NCBI RefSeq assembly: GCF_009649785.1
Contig: NZ_WJOK01000003.1
Coordinates: 124,001-188,000 of the forward strand
Direction of reading: 5' to 3'
Length of the DNA: 64,000 nucleotides
From: Agrobacterium tumefaciens
Lineage (GTDB): Bacteria; Pseudomonadota; Alphaproteobacteria; Rhizobiales; Rhizobiaceae
Positions 46,084-55,101 of the stretch are shown here, piece after piece (position 1 is the first letter of the stretch; each line of letters starts with the position of its first letter). The notes under the pieces are model-generated. The model had not been told where the DNA came from and ran no database searches. It saw only the letters and a program-made list of their open reading frames with translations. A program made the translations under genes and the position numbers.

Positions 46084-47703
46084 TTACGCCGGGATTGGCG
46101 CTGCGAGCATGTCGCGCAGACGTTTCTTGTCGATCTTGCCGACGGCAGTAAGCGGCATGGTGTCGATGAAACGCACCCGGTCCGGCAGCTTGTAATCCGC
46201 AACACCCAGAGCAGAGAGATGCTGGCGGATGGCCGGTGCCTTGAGAGCGGGATTGCGGGAAACGACGAAGACGCAGCTTTTTTCACCGAGGAGTTCGTCC
46301 TGCATCGCCACCAGTGCGGCATGCGTCACATCCGGATGCTGCAGGATCAGGTTTTCCACCTCTTCCGATGCGACCTTCTCGCCGCCGCGATTGATCTGGT
46401 CTTTCACCCGGCCAACCACCCGCAGGTAACCTTCGGGCGTGCGCTGAACGACATCGCCGGAATAATAAAAACCCTGGTTGTCGAAGACGCGCGCGCTGTG
46501 CTCGGCGGCGCGGTAATATCCGCGAAACGTATAGGGGCCGCGCGTCGCCAGCATGCCGGCTTCGCCTTCTGGGACGTCGTTGCCGTCCTCGTCAACGATG
46601 CGGATCTCGTCATCCGGGCTGATCGGCCGCCCTTGCGTGGTGAAGACAATATGGTCGGGATCACCGGCGCGGGTATAGTTCACCAGACCTTCCGCCATGC
46701 CGAAGACCTGCTGGAGGGTGCAACCCAGCACCTGCGGCACCTGACGGGCTAAAGCTTCAGCAAAGCTTGCGCCGCCGACCTGCAGCAGCTTGAGGGATTT
46801 CAGCCGTTCGCGATGGGCGGGCGCCACCTGTAACCACAGTGCCACGGCCGGCGGCACCAGAGGCACAATGTCGACGCCATGTTTTTCGATGAGGTCAAAG
46901 CAGGCAAGCGGCTCGGGATTGGCCGCCATTACCACGGTGCCGCCAGCGTGGAACACGCCAAGCGCACCCGGCGAACTCATGGGGTAATTATGCGCCACCG
47001 GAATGGCGCAGAGGAAACGGGTCTGCGGCGTCAGCTCGCAGATTTCCGCACTGGCCCGGGCGCTGTAGTCATAGTCGTTATGCGTGCGGGGGATCAGTTT
47101 CGGTGTTCCGGTGCTGCCGCCGGAAAGCTGGAACAACGCTACCTCATCGGCTGCCGAAGGGCCGTAATGCGGCGCATTTTCGGCGGGTGATGAGAGCCAT
47201 TGTTCGAGGCTGCGCTGCGGTTCCGCCTCACCAAGCAGCAGCGTCACGGCAAGCTGCGGAGAGGTAAGCTTCAGCGCCTCCAGAAACGTGTCATTGGCAA
47301 AAAGCTCGTGGGAACGCGAGCCGATCACCAGATTTGGCGTAATCTGTTCCGCATAGGAGGTCATTTCCAGCCGGCGATGGCTGAAAAGCGCATTGACGGG
47401 TGCAGCGCCGATTTTCATCAGAGCGAAAAAGACGAGATAGAACTCCGCGATATTTGGTAATTGCACCAGTGCCGTATCGCCCCTGCCGATCCCGGCGGCA
47501 GCCAGATGCCCGGCAAGATTGGAAGATTGCCGGTCGAGATCGGCATAGGTGAAGCGGCGGTCGCCGCAGATCAGCGCGGTCGCGTCCGGCCGAAGTTCCA
47601 CCTGCTGGGTGAGGATGTCGCTGAGCGGTCTGTCGATCCAGTAGCCGCGGTCGCGGTATCGGCGCGCCAGATCTTCGGGCCAGCGTTCAAATTCGATTGT
47701 CAT
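46084..47703 (-). CDS. entE: 2,3-Dihydroxybenzoate-AMP ligase
   Basis: 539 residues, stand-alone adenylation enzyme. ATP motif SGGSTGTPKLIPRTHNDY near 193-210; the HNYPMSSPG stretch lines the aryl pocket in DHB ligases; YYSGDVVQRTPEGYLRVVGR holds the hinge Asp; GKIDKKRL near the C-terminus holds the catalytic Lys. It adenylates DHB and loads it on aryl carrier domains. It lies 18 bp behind entC. Confidence 0.95.
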   Translation of the reverse strand: MTIEFERWPEDLARRYRDRGYWIDRPLSDILTQQVELRPDATALICGDRRFTYADLDRQSSNLAGHLAAAGIGRGDTALVQLPNIAEFYLVFFALMKIGAAPVNALFSHRRLEMTSYAEQITPNLVIGSRSHELFANDTFLEALKLTSPQLAVTLLLGEAEPQRSLEQWLSSPAENAPHYGPSAADEVALFQLSGGSTGTPKLIPRTHNDYDYSARASAEICELTPQTRFLCAIPVAHNYPMSSPGALGVFHAGGTVVMAANPEPLACFDLIEKHGVDIVPLVPPAVALWLQVAPAHRERLKSLKLLQVGGASFAEALARQVPQVLGCTLQQVFGMAEGLVNYTRAGDPDHIVFTTQGRPISPDDEIRIVDEDGNDVPEGEAGMLATRGPYTFRGYYRAAEHSARVFDNQGFYYSGDVVQRTPEGYLRVVGRVKDQINRGGEKVASEEVENLILQHPDVTHAALVAMQDELLGEKSCVFVVSRNPALKAPAIRQHLSALGVADYKLPDRVRFIDTMPLTAVGKIDKKRLRDMLAAPIPA

Positions 47704-47721
47704 GGTGTGTCCCTGGGAAAA

Positions 47722-48897
47722 TTAGGCAGAAAGACCGCAGGCGTTCAGCATGGTCTTGAGCTTGGTCTGCACCTCGGCCCACTCGGATTCGGGTTCCGAG
47801 GCTTCAACGATGCCGGCGCCTGCGAACAGCCGCACGGTTTGCCGTTGCACGGTGCCGCAACGGATTGTCACCACCCATTCGCCGTTACCCTCGGCATCCG
47901 TCCAGCCGACCATGCCGGTGAACAGCCCACGCTCGAAAGGCTCGACGAAGCGAATAAGCCTGCGGGCACGCTCGGTGGGGAAACCGCAAACAGCAGGTGT
48001 GGGATGCAGCAGGCACGCGAGTTGCAGCGCATTGGTCTCGGGATCAGCAAGGCGACCCTCGATGCGCGTTGAAAGATGCCAGAGAGCGGCCGTGTTGATG
48101 AGGGAGGGCTTTTCGGGAACGTCGATTTCAGTGCAGCAAGGCGTAAGCAGCGAGCGTATATCCTCGATCACGAGGCTATGCTCGTAATGGTCTTTTTCCG
48201 AAGCCGAAAGCCGGTCTGCATTGGCCTTGTCCGCCACCGGGTCAGCCATGCGTTTTGCCGAGCCCGCGAGCGGGTTCGAGATGACTTTTTCACCCTGCTT
48301 GCGGATGAGGAGTTCGGGGCTCACGCCGATCAGATCGCCGCCATCGGGCAGCGGAATGCGAAACTGGTAACCCTCGCGGTTCTGTTTGGCGAGGCTGGCC
48401 AGCAATCTTTCGACATTGACCTCGGAGGCGAAGGTCAGTTCACGCATGACGGAAAGCACCGCCTTGCGGACATCGGAATGGCGGAAATTGACGATGGCAT
48501 GCTCGACGGCGCGCTTGAAACCATTTTCATCGGGCAGGCTGTTCTGGCCGACAAGCGCTGGCATGGCCGAATCAGTCGAGATCGAAGCGGTATCCTTTGG
48601 ATTCCACTCATGGTTGTTGGGAATGTATAAGCAGGATGGCTCGTTGACGTCGAAGGGGATGGCGCCAATGGCGATGGGATTGTCCTGTCCGGCCCTGCGC
48701 GCCCTCTCGAAAGCGGCCTTTATCGCCTTCTGCAAAGGGCTTCCCGCGTCTTCGGCGCCATGGGCAGGAATCGTTATCCTTTCGCGAATGCCTCTGGCAC
48801 GCAGTTCGCCCGAGCCAGAAGTGAACAGAAATTCTCTATCAAAATCAGTAATTTCGTCGGAATCGACGTCATTCGTCCTGAGTGCTCCCGTTTTCAT
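47722..48897 (-). CDS. entC: Isochorismate synthase
   Basis: 391 residues of the chorismate-binding family: IGVSPELLIRK, ISNPLAGSAKR, HLSTRIEGRL and LLHPTPAVCGFPTERA, with Glu residues that bind Mg. It converts chorismate to isochorismate, the committed step. AGGAGG precedes the ATG by seven bases. It is the first gene of the leftward siderophore operon, divergent from the NRPS across the iron-type operator at 48938-48952. Confidence 0.95.
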   Translation of the reverse strand: MKTGALRTNDVDSDEITDFDREFLFTSGSGELRARGIRERITIPAHGAEDAGSPLQKAIKAAFERARRAGQDNPIAIGAIPFDVNEPSCLYIPNNHEWNPKDTASISTDSAMPALVGQNSLPDENGFKRAVEHAIVNFRHSDVRKAVLSVMRELTFASEVNVERLLASLAKQNREGYQFRIPLPDGGDLIGVSPELLIRKQGEKVISNPLAGSAKRMADPVADKANADRLSASEKDHYEHSLVIEDIRSLLTPCCTEIDVPEKPSLINTAALWHLSTRIEGRLADPETNALQLACLLHPTPAVCGFPTERARRLIRFVEPFERGLFTGMVGWTDAEGNGEWVVTIRCGTVQRQTVRLFAGAGIVEASEPESEWAEVQTKLKTMLNACGLSA

Positions 48898-48919
48898 GGG
48901 ATGCCTCCTGTGCGAGTGG

Positions 48920-48963
48920 TTGACGGTGGCTTATACTTGATTATGATAATCATGTTTTGTCAA
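48920..48963. promoter_or_regulatory. Divergent iron-regulated promoter with RirA-type box
   Basis: TGA-TTATGATAA-TCA at 48938-48952 is an exact TGA-N9-TCA iron-responsive operator as bound by RirA in Rhizobiaceae. The same stretch matches the 19-bp Fur consensus at 15 of 19 positions (from 48939). TTGACG (48920-48925) with TATGAT (48942-48947, 16-bp spacer) is a likely rightward promoter whose -10 lies inside the operator. TTGACA on the minus strand (48963-48958) is a candidate leftward -35. Confidence 0.75.
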
Positions 48964-48978
48964 TCGGTGCAAATTCAC

Positions 48979-51900
48979 ATGCTAAATTTAACCCCCATGC
49001 AGGTTGCCTACTGGGTCGGCCGAGAGGCGGACGGGATACTCGGAAAAGTTACGCCGCATCTCTATCTCGAGTTCGAAGGCAGGGGGCTGGAGGCGGAAAG
49101 ACTGGCCGTCGCGGTCGAAAGGCTTTGCCGGCGTCACCCCATGCTCAACCTCAGGATTGATGCGGAAGGGCGACAGACGGCGGACCCCGCCGGCCGGCCG
49201 CTCCGCCTCGACGTGGAGGACATGGCGGCTCTCAATGATGAGGCGCTTGCGCACCGTCTTGCCGCCAAACGTGAGGCGTGGAGCCATCGCCAGATCGATC
49301 TGCGTGTTGCCCCGCCGGCGGCAGTGTCGCTCAGCCTGCTGCCCGCAGGTCGCGCCAGGCTGCATTTGGATACCGACATGCTGGCCATCGATCCCGCCAG
49401 TATGCGTATCGTGCTGGAAGATCTCGCCCGCTTTTATGAAGCCGACGCGGACGAACTCGAGCCATTGGGGGATACACCACCATCGTTTTTCAGCTGGGCG
49501 GAACGTCTTGCATCCGATCCGGAACTCAAAGCCCAGCGTGAAAGGGACCGGCTGTGGTGGCGGCAACATATTGCCGATATTCCGGAGGCACCGCCATTGC
49601 CGTTTTTGCCCGAGGACCCGTCACGCGCCGTTCACACCGATCGCCTTGCAGCAAGACTTTCTCCGGCTGAACGCAGCAGTCTGGAACGGGTGGCGCGGCG
49701 CTGCGGCGTGACCACGTCGACCCTGTTGCTTGGTGTCTTTACAGTGGTGCTTTCGCAGGCGACGAATACGGAAAAGTTCCGGCTTTCCGTGCCGGCTTTC
49801 TGGCGCGCGCCGCGGGTGGAAGGGGTCGATGGCATCGTCGGCGAATTCTCCAATGTGCTCATTCTTGGCGTTGATATCCGGCCTGAGGAGAGCCTTGAGC
49901 GACTGCTTGGACGGCTGTTCGGAGAGATGAACGGGCTTTTGGCGCACCAGTCCTATCCCGGGGTCAGCGTCATGCGCGACCTTTCCCGCCTGCGCGGCGG
50001 TTTGCAGACCTCACCGGTTGTCTTTACCGCGGGTGTCGATTTGCCCGGGGGCGAGTTGTTTTCGGAAAATGTGGGGCGCGTGTTCGGCCCGATGATCCAC
50101 ACCGTCTCGCAGGGGCCTGGAGTTGCGCTGGATGCGCAGGTCGCAGCGCTCGATGGCGGGCTTTTGATCAACTGGGATGTGCGGCTCGATGCACTGCCGG
50201 AAAGCTGGCTGCGAGCCCTGTTCGACGCCTATACCGCCCTTCTTCGCCACCTCGCCGCCAGCCCCGATCTCGTTTCCGAGACCGTGGAGCGATTTGGCTT
50301 GCAAGCGCCTGAAGCGACAGCGCAGACAAAAGGAAAATCCATGGAACGGCCACTCTCAGCCTTGCAAAAGGCCTATCTGCTCGGTCGCGGTACCCATCTG
50401 CCGCTGAGCGGCGTGGCGATGCAGGAGTTCCGCGAATATCGCGGCAATATCGATCCGGCATTGCTTCGCTCGCGCCTTACCGCAATGGTCGAGCGGCATG
50501 AAAGCCTGCGCACCCACATCGATGAGCGGCGTCTGGTGCAGGTGATCTCGGATGAGCCGAAGCTAAACCTTGATATTGTTGATCTTTCGCACCTGTCCGC
50601 TTCCGAAGCCGAACAGCGGATCGGCACCGTGCGGCAGGCTTTCTCCCATGCCCATTTCGATCTTGCCGCCTCTCCCTGGCAGGTCACGGTGTTTCGTCTG
50701 CCGGAAATTGCGGTGGGGGACAGCGTGGCGGTCTTCCTGCGCTTCGACGCCCTCATTCTCGACGGACGGGGAATAGCCAGCCTTGCGGCGGAACTCTTCG
50801 ATGATGTCGTGCCGCCCGCATCAGCCGTCGCAGCCACCGTCGCGCAGCAAGATGTAGCAGCGGCCCGTGCCGAGGATGCCGCATACTGGGCTGAGAAACT
50901 TGAGGGTGCGGAAGTGCCCTCGCAACTGCCGTGGAAAGCCCCGCTCGAAACCATTGCCGTTTCGCGTTACAGCCGCCAGAGCCTGACCGTGGAAAAACAA
51001 CGCTTTACCGCCTTTTCACGGATCGGCGCAAAAGAGCGGCTGTTCAAGAATTCTGCGCTGACGGCGGTAATCCTCGATGTGCTGTCGCTTTGGCTGAACG
51101 AAGGTGCCCTCGTCGTCGGCATTCCCGTCGCCCCGCAGGTGGAAGGCACCTTTGCCAATCGCTCGAGCTTCATCGCGGTCAAATGGGATGCGGCCAAGGG
51201 CGATTTTGTGGAGCGTGCCGCAGCTTTGCAAACCGATGTGCTTGAGGGCCTCAATCATCTGGCTTTTTCGGGGATCGATCTCAATCGCATCCTTCTCAAC
51301 GCCAATCCCGGCGGGCTCGCCCTGCCTGTCGTCATCACCAACGGCCTCTCATGGCCGACGCTTTCGCAAGCTTCCACGCTTCGTTGGACGGACGGGCTGA
51401 CCCAGACACCACAGGTGGCGCTGGATTTCCGGTTTTCGCAAAACCCGGATGGCGATCTCGTCCTCGATATCGATTATGCGGAGCAGGCGATCGATGCCGG
51501 AATGGTGGCTGGCATTCTCGGCGCCATAGAGCGTGCGATTACCGCGATCACCGCCAGCGGGACGTTTTCGATGAATTTCCGCGAGATCGTCGACCTGTCT
51601 CACTATCGGCTGAATGGCGACGAGCGGAACTTCGTCTGCCCGCCATTCCTGGAACGGATCGCCTCGCATCTTTTCGAAGGAGACGGATCGCGCACGGCCC
51701 TGATCAACGGCGAACGGCGCATCTCCTATCACGAACTTGGCGACGCGGTGGCGCGGGCGATGGCGGGCCTTAAGACGCGCGGCATTGGCCGGGGCGATGT
51801 CGTAGCGGTGTGCCTGCCGCGCAGCCCGGAGCACACGGCCGTCACGCTGGCCGCTGCACTTATCGGCGCCATTTGGGTGCCGATCGATGCGAGCTCGCCG

Positions 51901-53418
51901 GAAGATCGCCTGCACTATCTGCTGACCAATTGCCGCCCGGCCATGATCGTCGCCCGTTCCGTTCCGCAAGGATTCGACGCTGTCGGTCCCGAGGAGCTTC
52001 TCGCAGCGCCAGCCGCCTCCGGCGTGCCCGTTAACCCGGCGGAACTGGCGGTACTTTCAGCAAGCGAAGCACCCGCTTATTACCTCTACACTTCCGGCAC
52101 GACAGGCAAACCGAAATGCGTCGTGCTCTCTAACAGGGCCACGGCCAATGTCATCGACAGTACGCTTTCGGAATGGACGGTGACGGAGAATGACGTCTTT
52201 ATCTCCGTTACGCCCTTGCACCACGACATGTCGGTCTTCGATGTATTCGGCGCGCTTGCCGCCGGTGCGACGCTGGTGCTGCCGGAACCCGGCGAGGAAA
52301 AGGATGCGGTCCGCTGGAACGAGTTGGTGGCCGAACACGGCGTTACGCTGTGGTGCTCGGTGCCGGCGATCCTTGAGATGCTCCTGTCCTGCCGTCGTGG
52401 CGACCAGCTCGGCTCGCTCCGGCTCGTTGCGCAGGGCGGTGATTACATCAAGCCCGTGGTCATCGAGGAGTTGCGCCGGCTGAAACCCGAGCTTCGGCTG
52501 ATATCGCTGGGCGGGCCGACGGAAACGACCATCTGGAGCATCTGGCACGAGATCGTGGCAGCCGATACCACGGCGATACCCTATGGACACCCTCTACCCA
52601 GCAATCGATATTTCATCCTCAACGATCAGGGCGGCCATTGCCCGGCGGGCGTTGTCGGACGCATCCACACAGTGGGCGTGAATGTGGCGATCGGCTATCT
52701 TGAAGATGGTGCCATTACCCAGACGGATTTCGTCACGGTCAGCGATCCCGGTGGACATGCGGTGCGCGCCTTCCGCACCGGAGACCGGGGCCGTTACCGG
52801 CCGGATGGCAAGATCATGTTCGCCAGCCGCGTCAACGGTTACGTCAAGGTGCGCGGGGTGCGGGTCTCGCTGCCGGATGTGGAAAATGAACTTATCCGCC
52901 ACCCCTCCATCCAGCGTGTACTGGTGGTGGATTACGGTGCCGAGCAAAAGGGGGAGGCTGCTATCGGCGTGCTTTATGTTCCGATGCCTGGCATTGAGCT
53001 TTCCGCCGCCGATATGCGCAATTTCGCCCGCAGGCATCTGCCGGAATCGCATGTGCCCGGCCGCTTTCTCAATGTGGCCGATCTGCCGCTATCGGCCAAT
53101 GGCAAGCCGGATCGCCGCCGCGCCCGCGAATTGCTGACGGCAGCGGAACCGGCAAAGGCACCTGCGGCTGTAACAATCAAAGTCGCCGATCAGGGTGATC
53201 GCCGCGTGCTGGATATCTATCTCGGCGTGCTGGGCAAAAACCCGGAAAATGTGGACACGAGCAGCGATTTGCTGGCGCTTGGCCTTTTGCCTTCGCATCT
53301 GAAAACCGTCTCGGCCGAAATTCGCAGCGCCTTCGGCGTGGAGCTTTCGCCGCAGCAACTCCTGCGTTGCCGAAACGCCAAACAGGTCAGTTCGCTTTTA
53401 CCCGCCTCGGCGGCATGA
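48979..53418 (+). CDS. Siderophore NRPS, Cy-Cy-A with degenerate carrier tail (VibF N-terminal half equivalent)
   Basis: 1479 residues. Domains: Cy1 about 1-450 with the heterocyclisation motif DMLAID at 133-138; Cy2 about 455-930 with DALILD at 590-595; an adenylation domain about 945-1395 with YLYTSGTTGKPK at 1035-1046, HHDMSVFDVFG and FRTGDRGRYRPDG; then a ~70-residue carrier-like tail whose ALGLLPSHL lacks the normal GGxS context. Tandem Cy domains are the VibF hallmark, where one condenses and the other cyclises aryl-threonine to an oxazoline; threonine is expected from agrobactin but I did not read it from the specificity code. The ATG at 48979 is chosen because everything upstream crosses the operator. 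Confidence 0.9.
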   Translation: MLNLTPMQVAYWVGREADGILGKVTPHLYLEFEGRGLEAERLAVAVERLCRRHPMLNLRIDAEGRQTADPAGRPLRLDVEDMAALNDEALAHRLAAKREAWSHRQIDLRVAPPAAVSLSLLPAGRARLHLDTDMLAIDPASMRIVLEDLARFYEADADELEPLGDTPPSFFSWAERLASDPELKAQRERDRLWWRQHIADIPEAPPLPFLPEDPSRAVHTDRLAARLSPAERSSLERVARRCGVTTSTLLLGVFTVVLSQATNTEKFRLSVPAFWRAPRVEGVDGIVGEFSNVLILGVDIRPEESLERLLGRLFGEMNGLLAHQSYPGVSVMRDLSRLRGGLQTSPVVFTAGVDLPGGELFSENVGRVFGPMIHTVSQGPGVALDAQVAALDGGLLINWDVRLDALPESWLRALFDAYTALLRHLAASPDLVSETVERFGLQAPEATAQTKGKSMERPLSALQKAYLLGRGTHLPLSGVAMQEFREYRGNIDPALLRSRLTAMVERHESLRTHIDERRLVQVISDEPKLNLDIVDLSHLSASEAEQRIGTVRQAFSHAHFDLAASPWQVTVFRLPEIAVGDSVAVFLRFDALILDGRGIASLAAELFDDVVPPASAVAATVAQQDVAAARAEDAAYWAEKLEGAEVPSQLPWKAPLETIAVSRYSRQSLTVEKQRFTAFSRIGAKERLFKNSALTAVILDVLSLWLNEGALVVGIPVAPQVEGTFANRSSFIAVKWDAAKGDFVERAAALQTDVLEGLNHLAFSGIDLNRILLNANPGGLALPVVITNGLSWPTLSQASTLRWTDGLTQTPQVALDFRFSQNPDGDLVLDIDYAEQAIDAGMVAGILGAIERAITAITASGTFSMNFREIVDLSHYRLNGDERNFVCPPFLERIASHLFEGDGSRTALINGERRISYHELGDAVARAMAGLKTRGIGRGDVVAVCLPRSPEHTAVTLAAALIGAIWVPIDASSPEDRLHYLLTNCRPAMIVARSVPQGFDAVGPEELLAAPAASGVPVNPAELAVLSASEAPAYYLYTSGTTGKPKCVVLSNRATANVIDSTLSEWTVTENDVFISVTPLHHDMSVFDVFGALAAGATLVLPEPGEEKDAVRWNELVAEHGVTLWCSVPAILEMLLSCRRGDQLGSLRLVAQGGDYIKPVVIEELRRLKPELRLISLGGPTETTIWSIWHEIVAADTTAIPYGHPLPSNRYFILNDQGGHCPAGVVGRIHTVGVNVAIGYLEDGAITQTDFVTVSDPGGHAVRAFRTGDRGRYRPDGKIMFASRVNGYVKVRGVRVSLPDVENELIRHPSIQRVLVVDYGAEQKGEAAIGVLYVPMPGIELSAADMRNFARRHLPESHVPGRFLNVADLPLSANGKPDRRRARELLTAAEPAKAPAAVTIKVADQGDRRVLDIYLGVLGKNPENVDTSSDLLALGLLPSHLKTVSAEIRSAFGVELSPQQLLRCRNAKQVSSLLPASAA

Positions 53419-53468
53419 ACCGCATCATTGCGGCCAGAAAATCACAGGAATAATCCAAGGAAAAACAG

Positions 53469-54815
53469 ATGGCGCATATCGATCCTGCCAGTGGCTGGCT
53501 TCCCCTGACCCAGCCGCAACTCGATTTCTGGGAGGAGTTTTCCTTCCATCCCGACGAACCGGTCTCTACCGTCGCCCATTACATCGAGCTTTCCGGTGCC
53601 GTGAACGAAGGCGCTCTGCTTGAGGCAATCAGGCGCACCGTGCGCGAATCGGAAGTTCTGTCGATCCGTTTTCGCGTCGGTGAGGATGGCGAGACGCCGC
53701 AGCAATGCTGCGATCCGCTCCACGCTCCGATGGTCGAGCTTGTCGATCTCCGTGCCCATCCGGCGCCTTTCGAGGAAGCGCTGGGGCGCATGAACGCGGA
53801 TGTCGAGGCAGGGCTTGATCTTCGAACCGACAAGCTCTCCGCCCAGGTGCTTTACCGCATCGCCGACGATCGCTACCTCTGGTATATCCGTGCCCATCAT
53901 ATCGTCGTCGACGGTTATGGTTTGACGCTGGTGGAGCAGCGCTGCGGGCAGCTTTACGGGCACTATTGCGGCAAGGGCGAGGCGGGTCCGGATTTCCATC
54001 CTTTCCCCAGTTTTCTTGCCGAAGAGGACGCTTACCGGCAAAGCCGCCGTTTCGAAAAGGACCGCGAGTTCTGGACGGCCTATCTCGCGCCGCCGGTGGA
54101 TCTGCCCGTGCTGGACAAGGATTGCGAGGATTACGGTGGCGGCGGCCTGCATGCCGATGCGGGATTGCCGGAAGGTTTCAGCACAAGACTGCAACAGATA
54201 TCCGGCGCACTGGAGATAGGCTGGCCGGACCTGCTGGTGCTGCTTTCAGGCCTTTATCTTCACCGCGTATTGCCGCGCCCGGATCGCGATGTGCTGACGC
54301 TGTGGCTGCCCTTCATGAGCCGCTGGGGCAGCGTCGGCGCGCATATGCCCGCCATGCTCGTCAATATCCTGCCTTTCCATCTGACAATAGAACCGCAGGA
54401 GAGCCTTGGTAGCTTCCTTGCGCGCAATGCCGCCAATCTGCGCCGGCAGCGCCTGCATGGCCGCTACCGCATCGAACAGATCGCCGCCGATCGCAACATA
54501 TCAAAGGGCCGGCGGTTTTTCTTCTCACCGCTTATCAACGTCCTGCCCTTCAGCGCGCCGGTATTTGCAGGGCTTGCCGTTATCAGGCACATTCTCGCCA
54601 ATGGTCCGGGCGACGGGTTCAACCTGACCTTCCGTGGCGAGGATGACGGCAGTGATCTGAACCTGCATATCGACGCGGATTCCGCACTGACCGAAGCCGA
54701 CGATTTCGCGCGTTACCGCGAGGAGATGCCGCTGTTTCTGGATGCCATGCTGCGCGACGAGGCGCTGGCGGCTCCGGCCGAAGAGGTTTCCGCGGCCTTC
54801 CGTCTGGCGGTTTGA
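53469..54815 (+). CDS. Stand-alone condensation enzyme, VibH-like
   Basis: 448 residues, one condensation domain, the length of VibH (about 440). The active-site motif is intact: H143-H144-x3-D148-G149 in RAHHIVVDGYG. Family structure motifs WLPFMSRWG and NVLPF are present. VibH joins carrier-bound DHB to a primary amine of norspermidine; here the polyamine would be spermidine if the product is agrobactin. It lies 50 bp after the Cy-Cy-A gene, co-transcribed. Confidence 0.9.
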   Translation: MAHIDPASGWLPLTQPQLDFWEEFSFHPDEPVSTVAHYIELSGAVNEGALLEAIRRTVRESEVLSIRFRVGEDGETPQQCCDPLHAPMVELVDLRAHPAPFEEALGRMNADVEAGLDLRTDKLSAQVLYRIADDRYLWYIRAHHIVVDGYGLTLVEQRCGQLYGHYCGKGEAGPDFHPFPSFLAEEDAYRQSRRFEKDREFWTAYLAPPVDLPVLDKDCEDYGGGGLHADAGLPEGFSTRLQQISGALEIGWPDLLVLLSGLYLHRVLPRPDRDVLTLWLPFMSRWGSVGAHMPAMLVNILPFHLTIEPQESLGSFLARNAANLRRQRLHGRYRIEQIAADRNISKGRRFFFSPLINVLPFSAPVFAGLAVIRHILANGPGDGFNLTFRGEDDGSDLNLHIDADSALTEADDFARYREEMPLFLDAMLRDEALAAPAEEVSAAFRLAV

Positions 54816-54962
54816 GAAGCCGGGTGCTCTGCAAGAAGGGGACGGAAATCTCTCTGCCGTCACTCTGCATTTGGTCGGGAGTGACTGGGTGCGGATGTGA
54901 TAAACCCGGCTCCGTTATGCAAAACCCTGCCTGATGGGGTGACATGCTGTCCTCCCACCCAA

Positions 54963-55016
54963 CGTCATCCTTGGGCTTGTCCCAAGGATCCAGTGGGGAC
55001 AGGCCCGAGCATGACG
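54963..55016. repeat. Dispersed palindromic intergenic repeat unit (alphaproteobacterial type)
   Basis: A 54-bp element bounded by CGTCAT (54963-54968) and ATGACG (55011-55016) that contains a strong inner hairpin: ATCCTTGGG (54967-54975), 5-base loop, CCCAAGGAT (54981-54989). This CGTCATCC-TTGGGCTTG-CCAAGGATCC pattern is familiar to me from many copies in intergenic regions of Rhizobiales and relatives. It lies between convergent siderophore genes. Confidence 0.65.
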
Positions 55017-55049
55017 GAAGAGAGCTTTCCGGACATTTGTTAAAAAGCA

Positions 55050-55080
55050 AAACCCGGCGCCGCCATGCGGAGCCGGGTTT
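55050..55080 (-). terminator. Terminator between convergent NRPS genes
   Basis: Stem AAACCCGGC (55050-55058) and GCCGGGTTT (55072-55080), loop 13 bases. On the minus strand it is followed by a T-rich run (TTTTGCTTTTTAAC), so it should terminate the leftward NRPS gene; weaker function rightward is possible. Confidence 0.75.
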
Positions 55081-55101
55081 ATTGCGAAGCCTGGCCAGCA
55101 C

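Noticed and set aside
48760-48978. In-frame upstream extension of the Cy-Cy-A NRPS
   Set aside because: It would run through the entC coding start, the RirA-type operator and the promoter; the Cy domain begins properly at the ATG at 48979.
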